Shown one piece after another: positions 34,372 to 45,686 of a stretch of DNA of 64,000 bases (position 1 is the stretch's first letter; each line of letters starts with the position of its first letter). The stretch is taken from positions 63,769,431-63,833,430 of the forward strand of contig CM053146.1 in assembly GCA_028571685.1 (NCBI GenBank). The letters are read 5' to 3'. Below the pieces are notes generated by a model. The model was not told where the DNA came from and made no database searches. It saw nothing but the letters and a program-made list of their open reading frames with translations. Source of the stretch: Heterohyrax brucei (lineage: Eukaryota; Chordata; Mammalia; Hyracoidea; Procaviidae). The position numbers and the translations under genes are program-made.

Positions 34372-35070
34372 CCTTACTGTGGCTGTGCTGCTATTTTTCA
34401 GTCTTACCCCTTGCCCTGTAAGCCTCCCTTTAGGAAACCACACATGTTTTCTGGATATCTGTGTGCAGAATTGATCAACTTTTGAATCCCTTAGGGGTAC
34501 TGTCCCCAGGCCCATTGAATTGGATGAAATGGGGACTGGGATGCTGTAGAGCTGAGGAGCACGAGAGAAACTTGGGACATAATTGACAGAGTTAACGAGG
34601 AAAGAAAACTGGTGGAATGAAAAATTAATTAACTATAATCAAAAATCAAGCGGGGATTTTGCAGCTGTTGAAGACTGCTTGTCTTCTTTATTTTGAGTGG
34701 CCCCTGAAAGACTGTTGGGGTGTGCTGAATGCATATTTTGTTGATGCTCTTGGGCATGATTTGCTTATTTTGACATCCTTTTAGTTTTCTACTATTATAA
34801 GCTTACATTCTAGGTCAATTTTTACTGAGGTTTTTGGGGACTGTAGTGTCCTTAGATTAATCTTAATTATGAAGACATCTAATGAATTGTATGAACGTGC
34901 ACGTGAATAGCCTGATGGAAAAACCAGTGATTTGGGGAGACAGTAGATTTTGTTTCAAATTTTGTCTCTCCCCTCTGTCTTTAGACAGGGTTCTTAACTT
35001 CAGAGCCTCAGTTTCTTCATCTTTATACTAGATTATTTTCCTTAGAGAGGATAAAATAATGTTTGTAAAC
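34372..35070. other. single-copy DNA, no gene seen
   Basis: Non-coding, no recognised repeat. Confidence 0.35.
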
Positions 35071-35083
35071 TAGACCTAGAATA

Positions 35084-35210
35084 ACTCAGAAAACTCACGG
35101 CTGTCGAGTCGGATCCTACTCGTAGCGACCCTAGAGATCAAAGTAGAACTGCCCCATAGAGTTTCCAAGGAGCGCCTGGCCAATTTGAACTGCTGCCTTT
35201 TGGTTAGAAG
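35084..35210 (-). mobile_element. AfroSINE, 5'-truncated and comparatively young
   Basis: Antisense: 'ggctgtcgagtcggatcc', 'tactcgtagcgaccctag' and 'ttccaaggagcgcctggc'. It stops at 'ttttggttagaag', before the head. Flanked by a perfect 12-base duplication 'agacctagaata' at 35072-35083 and 35211-35222. Several CpGs usually lost elsewhere are kept. Confidence 0.95.
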
Positions 35211-35617
35211 AGACCTAGAATAGGATGTGGGATGTAATAGGTTTTCAGAAATTTTCCTCTTATTTATCTCAGTTTGATTCAGTCATTGCTAAATATATTT
35301 ATTTTGTTAGGCTTTGCCCTAAACTCTGGTGATTACAAAGATGAATAAGATGTAGTTTCTGTCCTAGAAGAACTTAAAATCTAGTGGACAAGGCTGACAC
35401 ATACACACGAAGTCATCTTCAGGACATTAAGTGCTTATAGACTTCCAAGGCAGTTATTTCCTCTGCACAGAGAGTTGGAAGATCCCTACTAGGAGAAGGT
35501 AATAACTAAGCCTTCTTTTAAGGATGAGTAAGAATTAGCGAAGCAAAGCAAGGAAGGATGGGCTGAAGCCTAAGGAGGGCATTAGCAGCTGTATGGAGTG
35601 TTTAGAACTATTATTCT

Positions 35618-36213
35618 TAGGTAGTGTAAATGGTTGATGCACTTGGCTGCTAACAGAAAGATTGGAGGTTTGAGTGTACCGAGAGGTGCCTCAGAAGAAA
35701 GGCCTTGGTGGTCTACTTCTGAAAAATCAGCCACAGAAAACCTTGTGGAATCCCTGAGACCATGGCTCTTTCTGAACTGCTATTGAAGCGGTTCTCAGAG
35801 ACCTCCTTTCACCAAACAGCAGACAGGCTCATAAAATAAACAATAACACCCGGGAGGAATATGTTCCTTAGAGCAATCAATTATACAAGATGCAAAGGAC
35901 AACGTTTGCCCAAGAGCAAAGATGAGAACACGGGAAAATGAGGGTAGAAAATCAGGATGAAAGGAAACAGGACACTTAGGATGGAAATGGGGAGAGTGCT
36001 GGCACATTGTAGGGAATGAAACCAATGTCATGGAATACTTTATGTATGAACTATGGGATGGGAAACTAATCTGCTCTATAAGTTCACTTAATGCACAATT
36101 TTAAAAATAAAAACATAAAAAAGCAAGCAAACCCTCTATATAGCACTGCTGTACTCTGACCCACATGGGGTCACCATGAGCTGGAATTTCATCCTCAGCA
36201 ACTGGTATACCCA
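35618..36213 (+). mobile_element. AfroSINE-related SINE, type II, interrupted by an L1 fragment
   Basis: Head part 35618-35743: 'ttggctgctaacagaaag', 'gaggtgcctcagaagaaagg' and 'aatcagccacagaaaacc'. Tail part 36134-36213: 'ctgacccacatggggtcacc' and 'atgagctggaatttc'. The two halves join to one SINE when the L1 piece is removed. Confidence 0.85.
35744..36133 (+). mobile_element. 5'-truncated L1, 3'-UTR end with poly(A)
   Basis: 'aataaacaataacacccggg', 'caattatacaagatgcaaag', 'accaatgtcatggaatac', 'aactaatctgctctataag' and the A-rich terminus 'aaaaataaaaacataaaa'. It belongs to the same older subfamily as 24336 and 8590. It sits inside a type II SINE, with 'aaaacctt' before and 'aaaccctc' after as a probable duplication. 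Confidence 0.8.
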
Positions 36214-36374
36214 GTCTATGTTTGTCTGGAGTAGGGCAGAAAGTACTGAAGCATGGGCCCCAAGAGCATGGTATGTATGAGTTTACTGACGGGACTTGTG
36301 TGCCTTGCTGAATAGCTTAGACTTGACTCCCTAGATGATGGGGAATCACGGAGGCATTTTTTTTTAATTTTTAA

Positions 36375-36643
36375 TTTTTATTTTTATTTAACATAACTGA
36401 ATGAAACTGTACATTCACATGTAAATTTACATGCCCCCCTATATGCAACTTCCACTGCTCTCCCTGTCCGGTGACTGCACACTATTCCTCTCTGCTCCAT
36501 ACATGTCTCATCCTCCCAACAGTCTCCTTTCTCCTCCTCTCTGTCCACTCCCCTTCCTCCAGCCAGAGGTCAGCAAGATGATATCCTATAGATGTATAGA
36601 ACCATAAAGTGCTTCCAATATATGGTTACTCTGCATTGCCCAC
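36375..36643 (-). mobile_element. 5'-truncated L1, 3'-UTR fragment (same subfamily as the full-length L1)
   Basis: 'aactgaatgaaactgtacat', 'ccctatatgcaacttccac', 'agccagaggtcagcaagatg' and 'agaaccataaagtgctt' closely follow 11130-11380. A T/A-rich stretch (36358-36390) marks the poly(A) end. Flanks 'cacggaggcatttt' (36348) and 'cacggaggcatttt' (36641) form a perfect 14-base target-site duplication. Confidence 0.92.
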
Positions 36644-37124
36644 GGAGGCATTTTAAGTAGTACAGGACATGGTCAGGTTTGTGCTTCACTATGGCTGCTG
36701 TGTAGGGCAGATGGATTTAGGGTAGGCCTAAAGGGATGGAAACTGGTTAGATGAGTATTTTGTGGTTAAGGTAGGAGATGATGGCTTGGAGGTGGGATAG
36801 GAATAGGAGGGTAGAGAAATTTTAAAAGGCTAATAAGTAGTAATTGATAAAGTATGGGACAAAGAAGAAAAAGGAAGAGTCTAAGATAAAGTTGAAAATT
36901 TTAGCTATGGAATTGTGAAGGGTGATGCCAGATACAGGGAAAAGGAATACAGAAGGAAAGGTTTTTTCTCACTGGGAGGATAAGAAGTTTGGGACAGGAG
37001 ACATTGAAGTGCCTGTGGGAGTCCACAGAGTTCAGCAGGCAGTTGGACATTGCCCTTAGGTTTGTGAAGCAAGGCTGGAGTTCGGCAGCAGTTTAGTGAA
37101 TTTAGGGATTAAAATGTATGATTA

Positions 37125-38500
37125 TAGATAATGTTAATGATACTTCAGGTCTTCCATTCAGTTCAGATGGCTCAGTTGGTTCAGTCATGGCCAATGGAAA
37201 TAAGTTACAACTTCAGACTGGTTTGAAGCAGGCTGAGGAAAGCAAGAGCAACATGTGTGTTACATAGCAACCAGATCTCCTGGGCATCAGCTTGTGACCT
37301 GAGTGTGAAACGGCAGCAGTACCTCCCTCAAAGATGGCAGCCAATCATGCTGCTTTGAATGTGTGTCTCTCCATAGTCTTGCCAGTAATCCAATCACCTG
37401 CATCAGGTTCTTGAAAATTGCCTGATTCAGGAGATTGGGTTTTTAGTTCTTGAAAGTTTCTTGATGCAGGAAGTTGGATTATTGAGAGGTCTGTGGAGAG
37501 CAAGGCTGTGCAGAATGACACACTTGCAGAACTGGGCAGTAGGCTGTTATCTTTGAGCAGGACACTGCTGCCTGCTTTGTACTCAGGTCAAAAGCCAACA
37601 CAGGAGATTTAGTTACTGTGCAGCACCTATGCTGCCCTTGTTTCTAAGACCATGACTGAACCGCTTGGAACTGGTTCAAAGGCCTGACTTGTTTCCATCA
37701 GTCATCACTGACCCATTTAGAACTAATTTGAGGCCCTGGGATACTTGACATGTAACTTTTAATAAGATACAATAGGTATAATCTGCTAGGGTGGAAAATA
37801 AAAATGTAAAGAGAAGTAATGATATAAATGTCTTTAATAGCAATGTCACAAATTTTTTATAGTCTATGATCTGATTAAGGAAATTATGGTGTATTCATAT
37901 AATATGATTTGCAGATGCAAAACAAAAAATGAAGTAAGTTTATATGTGCTCTTGTGGAAAAATTTCCAAGGAATATTATTACATTAAAAGGAAAGACTCA
38001 GGCTATAAAATTGTATACAGAATACAGCTATTTGTGTTAAACAAAGGTCTTATAAGCTATATATGTATCGAATATCTTTGGAAGTATGTAAGAAACTACC
38101 GATGGAGACTGTTTTTGAGAGGGATAGATCTGGGTTAGAAGACCTTTTTATGCTGTTGAAACCTTCCCATATGTATGTATGTATTTTAAAAAATGAAAAT
38201 ATTGTAAAAAATGACTGAGGTTGTACATTATCAGGTGAGCAAGAAGCATGGTAAGGTATAAAAATAACTTGTGCTACTGCACTGCAGTGCTGTTATCCAG
38301 ATGCTAGATTATCTCATGTCCTCAAAGTGATGCCATTCCTGTAGGGCTTTAGAGTTTCCCATTTTCACACACATTATTTCAGCCAGAATTAATCACTCTT
38401 CCATCTGTGCTCTCATAGCAATTAAAATATTTTAAGAATTATAAATGTTAAATGATACTCTATAAAGTTTGGAAAAGGAAGGGGAAATAAATAAAAGAAT
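37125..38500. other. single-copy DNA, no gene seen
   Basis: No repeat or exon I can support. The sequence is AT-rich after 37760. Confidence 0.4.
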
Positions 38501-38504
38501 AATG

Positions 38505-39025
38505 TGAGGTCTGACAATTACGTCCACAAACTTAATTCTGAGTGCTACATACCTCATTGCTGAGTATCACTCTGGTCACCGTCGAAGTACTACCCTGGGA
38601 AGCTATGTACTGATTCCAATGCCTAGTCCACCTTCAAAGCAATGTTGGAGCTCTTTTTCTGGAATGGCCACTGGGCACAGTGGCAAGGTGGCAGCTGCGT
38701 GAACTTAAGTGTATAGTTGTCTGTGAGGGAATTTTTAGCCAGTACACAAATAGCTGTACTGGAGCACCCTGCCTACTCACCTGATCTGGCTTCCAGTGAC
38801 ATTTTCTTTACCCAAAGTTAAAGGCAATATTGAAAGGAAGGCATTTTGATGCCATTCAGGACATCAAGGGTGATAGGATGACAGCTTTGAAGGGTGGACT
38901 AGGCGCTGACCTCAGTACATAGCTTCCCAAGGGGAGTACTTCGAAGGTTACGGTAGTGATATTCGGCAATGAGGTATGTAAGACTTTTTCTAGGACGAGC
39001 TTGTGAACTTAATTGGCAATGCTTG
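38505..39025. mobile_element. palindromic non-autonomous mariner derivative, copy 2
   Basis: Same architecture as 23565-24112. Left arm 38505-38666 is the inverted copy of the mariner 3' end. The loop has 'tgtgagggaatttttagcc'. Right arm (about 38886-39025) ends 'gaacttaattggcaatgc'. The junction between left arm and loop ('tctggaatg' then 'gcacagtggcaa') matches copy 1, so both descend from one rearranged ancestor. The right arm has lost about 30 bases. Confidence 0.85.
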
Positions 39026-39029
39026 TATT

Positions 39030-39380
39030 ATTTGTTTAATGCAACAGCTGTTACTGTTGCATCCTGTTATTGTTTCCCAGACTGTGTGTGTATGTTGAAA
39101 CTATAGCCATTGTTATTTAATATAACTTTGTGCATTCTCTCAAGTACCGTGTAGTTGTTGTCCTTACCTTTTAAAATAGCTGGCATTTTGGGGAGCATTC
39201 TGATTCATTTAAGCATGGCCCCCTGGCCTGTGCTTATTAACTCGGACTCATGAGCTCCGTTGCTGTCTGGATTTTCGTCTTGCTTTAGATCCTTGGGGCT
39301 GGAGTGGCCTCTTTGTAACCAGAGAAGGGGCACAGGGAAAAGACTGAAGAATTTTTTTGAGGGAGCGGCAGTTCCTTAAA
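39030..39380. other. non-coding DNA, no gene seen
   Basis: No recognised feature. Confidence 0.35.
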
Positions 39381-39381
39381 A

Positions 39382-39556
39382 GGAGGCCTGGTGGTACAGT
39401 CATTAAGCCCTCAGCTGCTAACCCCACCGTGGAAGAAAGATGTAGCAGTCGCTTTCTGTTAAGATGACAGCGTGGAAACCCTGTACGGCAGTTACACTGT
39501 GTCCTTCAGGGTTGTTGTGAGTCACTGTTGACTCGTTGGCAAATGGATTTGGTTTC
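39382..39556 (+). mobile_element. AfroSINE, long subtype
   Basis: 'ggaggcctggtggtacagtc', 'cagctgctaaccccaccg', the insert 'gaagaaagatgtagcagtcg' and tail 'gtgagtcactgttgactcg'. Confidence 0.88.
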
Positions 39557-39667
39557 GGCTGTTCCTTTAGCAGCGGTATTTTGAGGTAGATACAGAAGAT
39601 GTTAAAGGGCAGTATTTGGCCAAAGAAATAGATTCAGGTTAAGCAGTCAGATGAGCATGTGGGTACC

Positions 39668-39762
39668 TGCTTGCACAGGATTATTGTGAGTAAAATATGA
39701 ACACATTTAAAGCTTTCTGAATGGCTCCTGGTACATAGTAGGGACTCTGTAAATGCTAGTAC
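39668..39762 (-). repeat. MIR-like fragment
   Basis: Reverse-oriented MIR phrases: 'cacaggattattgtgagtaa', 'cctggtacatagtagggac' and 'tctgtaaatgctag'. Confidence 0.6.
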
Positions 39763-40069
39763 GACTTTTTTTTTTCTGATGGTATGGTGAAAACAAATAC
39801 CAGTATTGGTAAGAGTAATGGGGAAATAACTCTTCTATATTGTTGGGACAATAAATTCGGACAATGCTGGAGGACAGTCTCTTGGGTACTTAGAAGGCTG
39901 GGCTAAGGACATAATTGTAGAATTGCAGAAAGTTATAGTACATGGATATTCATTGTAGTGCTGTTTAATAGCAAAAAAATGTGAAAAACATATATTCTTC
40001 TCAAAAGGAACTTTGATGAAAAACTGATCAGTCATACCATGAACTACTGGGGAACTTTGTAAAGGGTGA

Positions 40070-40118
40070 GACCAAAAACCCAAACCCGTTACTGTCAAGT
40101 CTATTCCACCTCACAGCC
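40070..40118 (-). mobile_element. AfroSINE, 5'-truncated stub
   Basis: Only the tail side is present: 'aacccaaacccgttactgtc' then 'aagtctattccacctcac'. The rest is missing. Confidence 0.6.
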
Positions 40119-40226
40119 ACCTGAGAAGCACTTAAATAGAGCAACATGGAAAGATGTCTCTGAGGTACTTTTAAGTCGAAACAAAGCAGGTCATGTACAA
40201 AACATATGTAGTATGATCACATTTAT

Positions 40227-40392
40227 GGAAAATCTAGGTGACATAGTGGTTAAGTGTTATGGTTGCTTATCAAAAGGGCAGGGATTTGAATCTACCAGGC
40301 ACTCGTTGGAAATGCTATGGGCCAGTTCTGTTCTGTCCTGTAGTGTTGGTATGAGTTGCAATCAACTTGACAGCAAGTGGGTTTTGTTTTCT
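40227..40392 (+). mobile_element. AfroSINE
   Basis: 'aatctaggtgacatagtgg', 'atttgaatctaccaggcac', 'tcgttggaaatgctatggg' and 'tgagttgcaatcaacttgac'. Confidence 0.9.
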
Positions 40393-40834
40393 TTCAAAGT
40401 ATATATTGTGCACATTTAAGGATCTACTTATGCTGTGTTCTAAGCTTGTTTGCAGTTGTGTGATGTCTAGTCCACTTAGCCCATTTAAATTTTATATGTG
40501 TATAGAAAAAAGTCTGGAAGACCCACCATCTGTTGGTGTGATTGAGTATTTTAAAATTGAAAACAAAACAAAACAAAAAAAAACATTGTTTTTTGTTTAA
40601 CCACATTATTTATGTATACTTTTATGATCCATTTTGAAAAAAAAAATAAAACATTTTCCAGTGCTCATAAAAATAAATAAAAGGAAAGGCATTCCCTTCC
40701 TCTCCAGCTCTTAATTTTAACACAGTAGAGTCGTAAAAACATTTCTCTTTAAAAAGTTTATTTCTAAAGTCGTCTTCTGGTTTGTCTGTAAAAGAGACAT
40801 AGTCTTTTGCTCAGAATTGCTTTTTCAGCAAAAC

Positions 40835-41025
40835 CCGATGTTGATTTTCACTCGAGGTGCGCCATGTGTTTCAGAGCAGAACTGTATTCCGTAGGAATTC
40901 CGTGGCTGTGACCTTCCGGGAGCAGATCACCAGGCCTTTTCCTCTGAGGTGCCTCTGAATGGAATGGAGTCTCCATCCCTTCTGTTAGCAGCTGAACACA
41001 TTACCCATCCTGATGCCCGCCCCCT
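40835..41025 (-). mobile_element. AfroSINE-related SINE, type II
   Basis: Antisense: 'gcgccatgtgtttcagagc', 'gagcagatcaccaggcc', 'cctctgaggtgcctctgaat' and 'cttctgttagcagctgaaca'. Somewhat degraded. Confidence 0.75.
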
Positions 41026-41089
41026 GGCTCAATAACAGATACATTTCATATGAAATCTGGATGTCAACTTGAGAAATTAATGTTTCAGA

Positions 41090-41255
41090 AGTGGAAACCC
41101 TGGGGCCATAGTGGTTATGTACTACACAGCTGCTAACCAGAAAGTCAGCAGATCACATCCAACAAGGGCTTTTTGGAAGTTCTTTGGGACAGTTCTACTC
41201 TGTGCTATAGGATCGCTAGGAGTCAGAATCAACTCAACAGCAGTGGGTTTGGAAT
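41090..41255 (+). mobile_element. AfroSINE
   Basis: 'gtggaaaccctggggccata', 'gctgctaaccagaaagtcag', 'ctctgtgctataggatcgct' and 'gtcagaatcaactcaacagc'. Confidence 0.92.
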
Positions 41256-41774
41256 GTTTTTTTTAAAGTATTGCAGAACAGCTGAGTTTTTTTATATTTT
41301 AGATTTGCAGTGGTTGCTCCTATTTTTTTTCCTTTTGAACTTATAATTTGTGATCAGTTTATCTGTGGGCTTTGTAATATTACTTTTGCTAAATCACTAG
41401 CAAATAGCTGCATCAGAATGTGACTGTCCTTTAGATTTTTAAAGTAAAATTTTGGCATATAGGTTAGTTACGTGGTAAAATAGCCACTATTTTGGGAAAG
41501 AACTGGTCAGGTGTTTTTTCTTTATAGCCTGTGATACTGATGGTATGTCTCAGCTTGCTTTGGACTTTGTTAAAATGTATGAAACCATTCTTACTTGGAA
41601 TTACAGCTGTGTGTGAATTTAGATTTCCTGATTGTGAAGATTAAATGAGATACTGTGTATAACTCACAAGCTGCCTTGTCTGGTTAAATGTTGTTCAAAT
41701 ACAAGTTTCTCTTAAGCTCTTGGAGTTGAGAGGAGCATTTCCTGGGTGTGTGTTGCCCTCGGGGTAGATAAGGT

Positions 41775-41836
41775 TGTCCTACCTTGGTGGCCTGTAGGGT
41801 GTCCTTGAGTCAGAATTGACACAAACGACGATGTTT
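41775..41836 (+). mobile_element. AfroSINE 3' stub
   Basis: Only the tail is recognisable: 'cctgtagggtgtccttgagt' followed by 'cagaattgacacaaacgac'. Confidence 0.55.
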
Positions 41837-41845
41837 TTGTTTTTA

Positions 41846-41985
41846 ACCTTGGTGGTGAAGTGGTGAAGTGCTATGGCTGCTTATCAAAAGATCAGCCGTT
41901 CAGATACTCCAGGTGGCTCCTTGAAAACACTTTAGGGTAGTTTTAATCTGTAATAGAAGTTGCTATGAGTCAGAATTACTATCTG
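41846..41985 (+). mobile_element. AfroSINE, degraded
   Basis: 'ttggtggtgaagtggtgaag', 'gctatggctgcttatcaaaa', 'ggtggctccttgaaaacac' and 'gctatgagtcagaattac'. Confidence 0.8.
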
Positions 41986-42122
41986 CTCTGGCTGTCAGTA
42001 TTCACAACCTACCTTGGGTTTCTTTTAGAATGGGTTAGTTAAAAAGCCTTCCCGGAGAATGAGCAGTCTTATTGATACTTGTCTCTGTTCTCCTGGCCTC
42101 CTTTCCTCCTCCTTCTACCTAC

Positions 42123-42292
42123 TTGGAAACCCTGGTGGCTAGTGGTTAAGTGTGATGGCTGCTAACCAAAAGGTTGGCGGTTCAAATCCGCCAGACTGTC
42201 CTTGGAAACTCTGTGGAGCAGTTCTGCTCTGTTCTGCAGGGCTGCTAGGAGCCAGAGTCTGCACGATGGCAGTGGGTTGGGTTTGGTCTTGA
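42123..42292 (+). mobile_element. AfroSINE
   Basis: 'ggaaaccctggtggctagtg', 'aaccaaaaggttggcggttc', 'aaatccgccagactgtcc' and 'gccagagtctgcacgatggc'. A well-preserved head. Confidence 0.93.
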
Positions 42293-42309
42293 TTTTTCTC
42301 CTCGTTTAA

Positions 42310-42500
42310 ATGTTCTGTGCCCTTTAAGGCACCGTCCCAGCCCCCCATTTCTCAGGGTGCCTCCCCAGACAGCTTGCCATCCCATGCCCACACTTCTGTC
42401 TGCACTAAGTACAGTAGCCAGGCCCTGTTATCTTTGCTTTTTGTACTGTCGTCTCAGATTGTAACTCACTTGAGGGCATCCATCAACCCTATTTTTTACC
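42310..42500 (+). repeat. L2-like ancient LINE fragment
   Basis: 'ctttaaggcaccgtcccagc' and later 'cagattgtaactcacttgag' with 'ggcatcc' follow the L2 3' end order. Diverged. Confidence 0.45.
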
Positions 42501-42804
42501 CTTTTGTTTAAATTTCCTACCTGGCTCAATTCTGGGTACAAGATTCACCATTTTATGTCTTTGAAGAATCCTCTGTAAGATAACCTCTTTAATTTTAATT
42601 AAAGCCTTCTTGAATTTTATTTAAAAAAATAACTTTTTGCATATACCCTTTAGTGTCTTTTCACAGGTATACAAATATGTAACGAACGTTACATAATAAA
42701 GGCTGTATTTTTTTGTTGTGTAACTTGTTTTTACTTACATATGCACACATATATGGCATATTATTTCATATCATTGAGTATTCTTCAAGTGATTTTTTAA
42801 ACAG

Positions 42805-43740
42805 TTTTTTGCATTCTAAGTGAAAGTTTTTAATTCCTGTCAATTTGTTGCTCAGAAACTCACACACACGTTGCCATGTGACCCTAGTTGCTCTCCTTCC
42901 ACTGTGACAGCACAATCCTCTTCTCTACCCTGTGTTTCTTGTATAGGTTTAGTCAGCTCTTCTGCACCTCTGCCTTACCTTGCCTCTAGGTAGGAGCTTC
43001 ACAGTTAGTCTTAAACCAGGAAGCATGCTGATTGCCAGTATCATTTTATGTTTTATAATCCAGTCTAATCTTTGTCCGAAGAGTTGGCTTCAGGAATGGT
43101 TTCAGTGGTGGGCTTACAGAGACTCTTGGGGCCATGTTTTCCAGACTCTCCAGTCCGTCAGGCCATCATATCTTTTTTTTTTTTTTAAATAGAATTGAAG
43201 TTCTGTACCCCACATTTCTCCCACTCCATCAAGGACTCTTTGTTGTGTTCCCTGTCAGGGGAGTCGTTGGTGATAGCCAGGTACTACTTGGTTTTTCTGG
43301 TCTCGTGCTGATATAATCTGGTTTCTGTGGTTCATTTTATCTCTTGGGCTCATATTTTCCTTATGTCTTTGATGTTCTTCATTCCCCTTTGTTTCAGGTA
43401 GGTTGGGACCAATGGATGCTCCTTAGGTGGCTGCTTGCTAGCTTTTAAGACCTCAGATGCCACTTACCAAGTTGGGGTACAGAATGTTTTCTTAATAAAC
43501 ATTGTTACGCCAGTTGACCTACATGTCTCTTGAACTGTGGTCTCCAGACCCCTACCACTGCTACTCTGTCACTCAAAGTGTGTGATTGCATTCAGGACAC
43601 TTCTTAGCTTTTGGTTTAGTCCGGTTGTGCGGACGTCTCCTTTATCGTGTCAACGAACAATTTCTAGTCATTGCATTCCAGCCTGTAGGTGTAATATGGT
43701 TTTCCGAACTATTTGTTTAGTGTTGTATTTCAAGTAATAT
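42805..43740 (-). mobile_element. 5'-truncated L1, 3'-UTR fragment (older variant)
   Basis: 'ctaagtgaaagtttttaatt', 'ccactgtgacagcacaatcc', 'gatagccaggtactacttgg', 'gggaccaatggatgctcctt' and 'gacctcagatgccacttacc'. It covers most of the 3' UTR. A T-run at 43171-43186 interrupts it. Confidence 0.75.
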
Positions 43741-43744
43741 TTCA

Positions 43745-44690
43745 ATGAACATTTTCTTTTTGGAGTTTTATTGAAAGACCCAGTAAATCACACTGTTGAT
43801 GTCAGTTTAACGTAGGAGTACTTTCTTTGAATAAATTTGCAGAATCTGTTCTTATAAAAGAGTTCAGAAATCCCAACTGGAGAGTGAGACTTAGGGTTGT
43901 AACTATTTCCTGCATGTAACACGTATATCTATGCCTCTAGTATAGAAAGTGATTGCACTGCCAGGCATATAATGGTATAGTACATACATGATTTTAAAAC
44001 TCATCAGGAGCCAAAGCCCCAGGCTAGGGACAAATACAAATATCTTGTTGACAGAATAAACATCTACATTTTGTCAGATAGGAAGTTGCTGAGGAAGGTC
44101 AGAATGATGTAATGTTACGCTTGAAGCTTTCATCCTTAAACAGATGGGCCCCTGAGGTGCCATCTGCAGTTTCCTAGGGTCCTTCAGCATTGCTTCCTAG
44201 ATATTAAATTGTCCTAAGTTAGGATTAAGAAATTAGTCTGGTAATCATAGCGAAGGAAAACTAGACAAAGGAAGGAAATTTCCACCAAGCTACCTGTTTC
44301 CTCTTCCACCCTTGCCTTATAAATATACCTGAGGCTTATTTTGGTCAGCTTTCTTGTTTAGCACGTGAATTGTTGCTTCTCCCAAACAGCCATCCAAAGT
44401 AATCTTCCCTTTCTTTTCTTAAGCTCCAACAACTGCATTTATCCCTACCTAAGCCAGTGTCAGCTGGATATTTTTCATCAACTGCCTTGCTATTTTGGGT
44501 TTTCTGTTTTTGTAGTATTTTTTTTCTTTCATCAAAGGAAGATTTGTTCTGGGAAGGCAGGGGGAGGGGATGTTTCTCAGTCTAGATCAGAGGAAGAAAA
44601 TGTATGGTTTCGTGTAAGTAACTATGACTCTGAATCAGTATTAAAAACATTACAGGATAGAAGCAGGGTCTGCTGTACTCTTCTCTGTCA
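43745..44690. other. single-copy DNA, no gene seen
   Basis: No repeat or exon recognised. The 117-codon frame at 44365-44718 has no coding support. Confidence 0.4.
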
Positions 44691-45480
44691 AACAGCTATG
44701 GGCACGCCACTGTGCTAGGTGCTGGGCTTTCAGGACGGATGATGCAGCCTCGGTTCTCAGGGAGAGACCCACAAAAGTGCCTTTGACAGTGCATTAGGGA
44801 AGTCTCAGGAGAGGTAGTAAGGAGGGGCTTCCTGGTGGAGGTGGTTCTTGAGTTGCATCTCAAGGGAGTAGCTAGTGAAGTGCGGGTTGGGCCAGTGAGG
44901 GCCCTGTGAGCTGAGGCAGGAAAGTTAACTGTGGTGAAGTGGTGTGTGCAGGAACTTATGTGGTTAAGTGTGGGTGGAGTGGGAAGGGCGAAAGGGAACT
45001 ATAGGAACGGCCAGTGGAGAGGTTGATTGGAAATAGAAATGAAGTGGACAAGCCTGGGAACTGCATGTGGGTCTGTAGGGAACAGGGACAGGCAGTTGGG
45101 GTGAGAGTACATCAAGCCCTCTGTCTTTGATTTTCTGGGTTAACCAGGAAGAAAAGACATTTGTGAGGGCCATGTTAAGTAGAGTGGTAAAAGTTTGAAA
45201 TGGTTGCTGAGGGTAATTGAGGAGAGATCTTTTAGGATGGTTAGTGCTCTTATGGGTCAGGGACATTTAGGTATAGTAACATTTCTCAGTGTAGTCATGT
45301 GACTTCTCTGGAGTCTCTTGGGCCCAGGGTTTAGGGCTGGAGAAGCTGAGCTGTAGTAGGAATCATCTAATGGGTATGGCCAAAGCAGACGTTGCTGAAA
45401 ATTGAATGTTTTGTCAAGGGGGCAAGTTGGATGATCATTGATGGGTTCCATGCTGATAGGAAATCAAGGGCAGGATATAC
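44690..45480 (+). repeat. ancient mammalian interspersed repeat, unassigned
   Basis: 'cactgtgctaggtgctggg', 'aggggcttcctggtggagg' and 'ttcttgagttgcatctcaag' match a mammal-wide repeat pattern that I cannot name. It is the same type as 28640 and 35310. Confidence 0.45.
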
Positions 45481-45686
45481 CAGGTTCTTCAAAAAGTACT
45501 GAGGGAATGAGAGAGTGGTCATTAAGCAAGAATATAGAATTGTGCCTTTTGACTATGAAATTGTGGCCATGAGAATAATTGACTACAGGCGAGAATTGGT
45601 CAGGATTAGAGGCTAGAGGATCAGTATATACTAGTGATAAGAACAGTGGTAGGAACTGCTTTCGTATGTCAAGTGCTGGCTGTGCA

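Larger units (their letters stand above)
35310..37120 (+). repeat. ancient mammalian interspersed repeat, unassigned, interrupted
   Basis: Pieces at 35310-35600, 36214-36370 and 36645-37120 read in one order and resemble the family at 28640: 'aactctggtgattacaaag', 'ggctgctgtgtagggcag', 'gtgcctgtgggagtccaca' and 'ggcagttggacattgcc'. It is interrupted by a type II SINE (itself split by L1) and by an L1 3' fragment. Confidence 0.5.
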
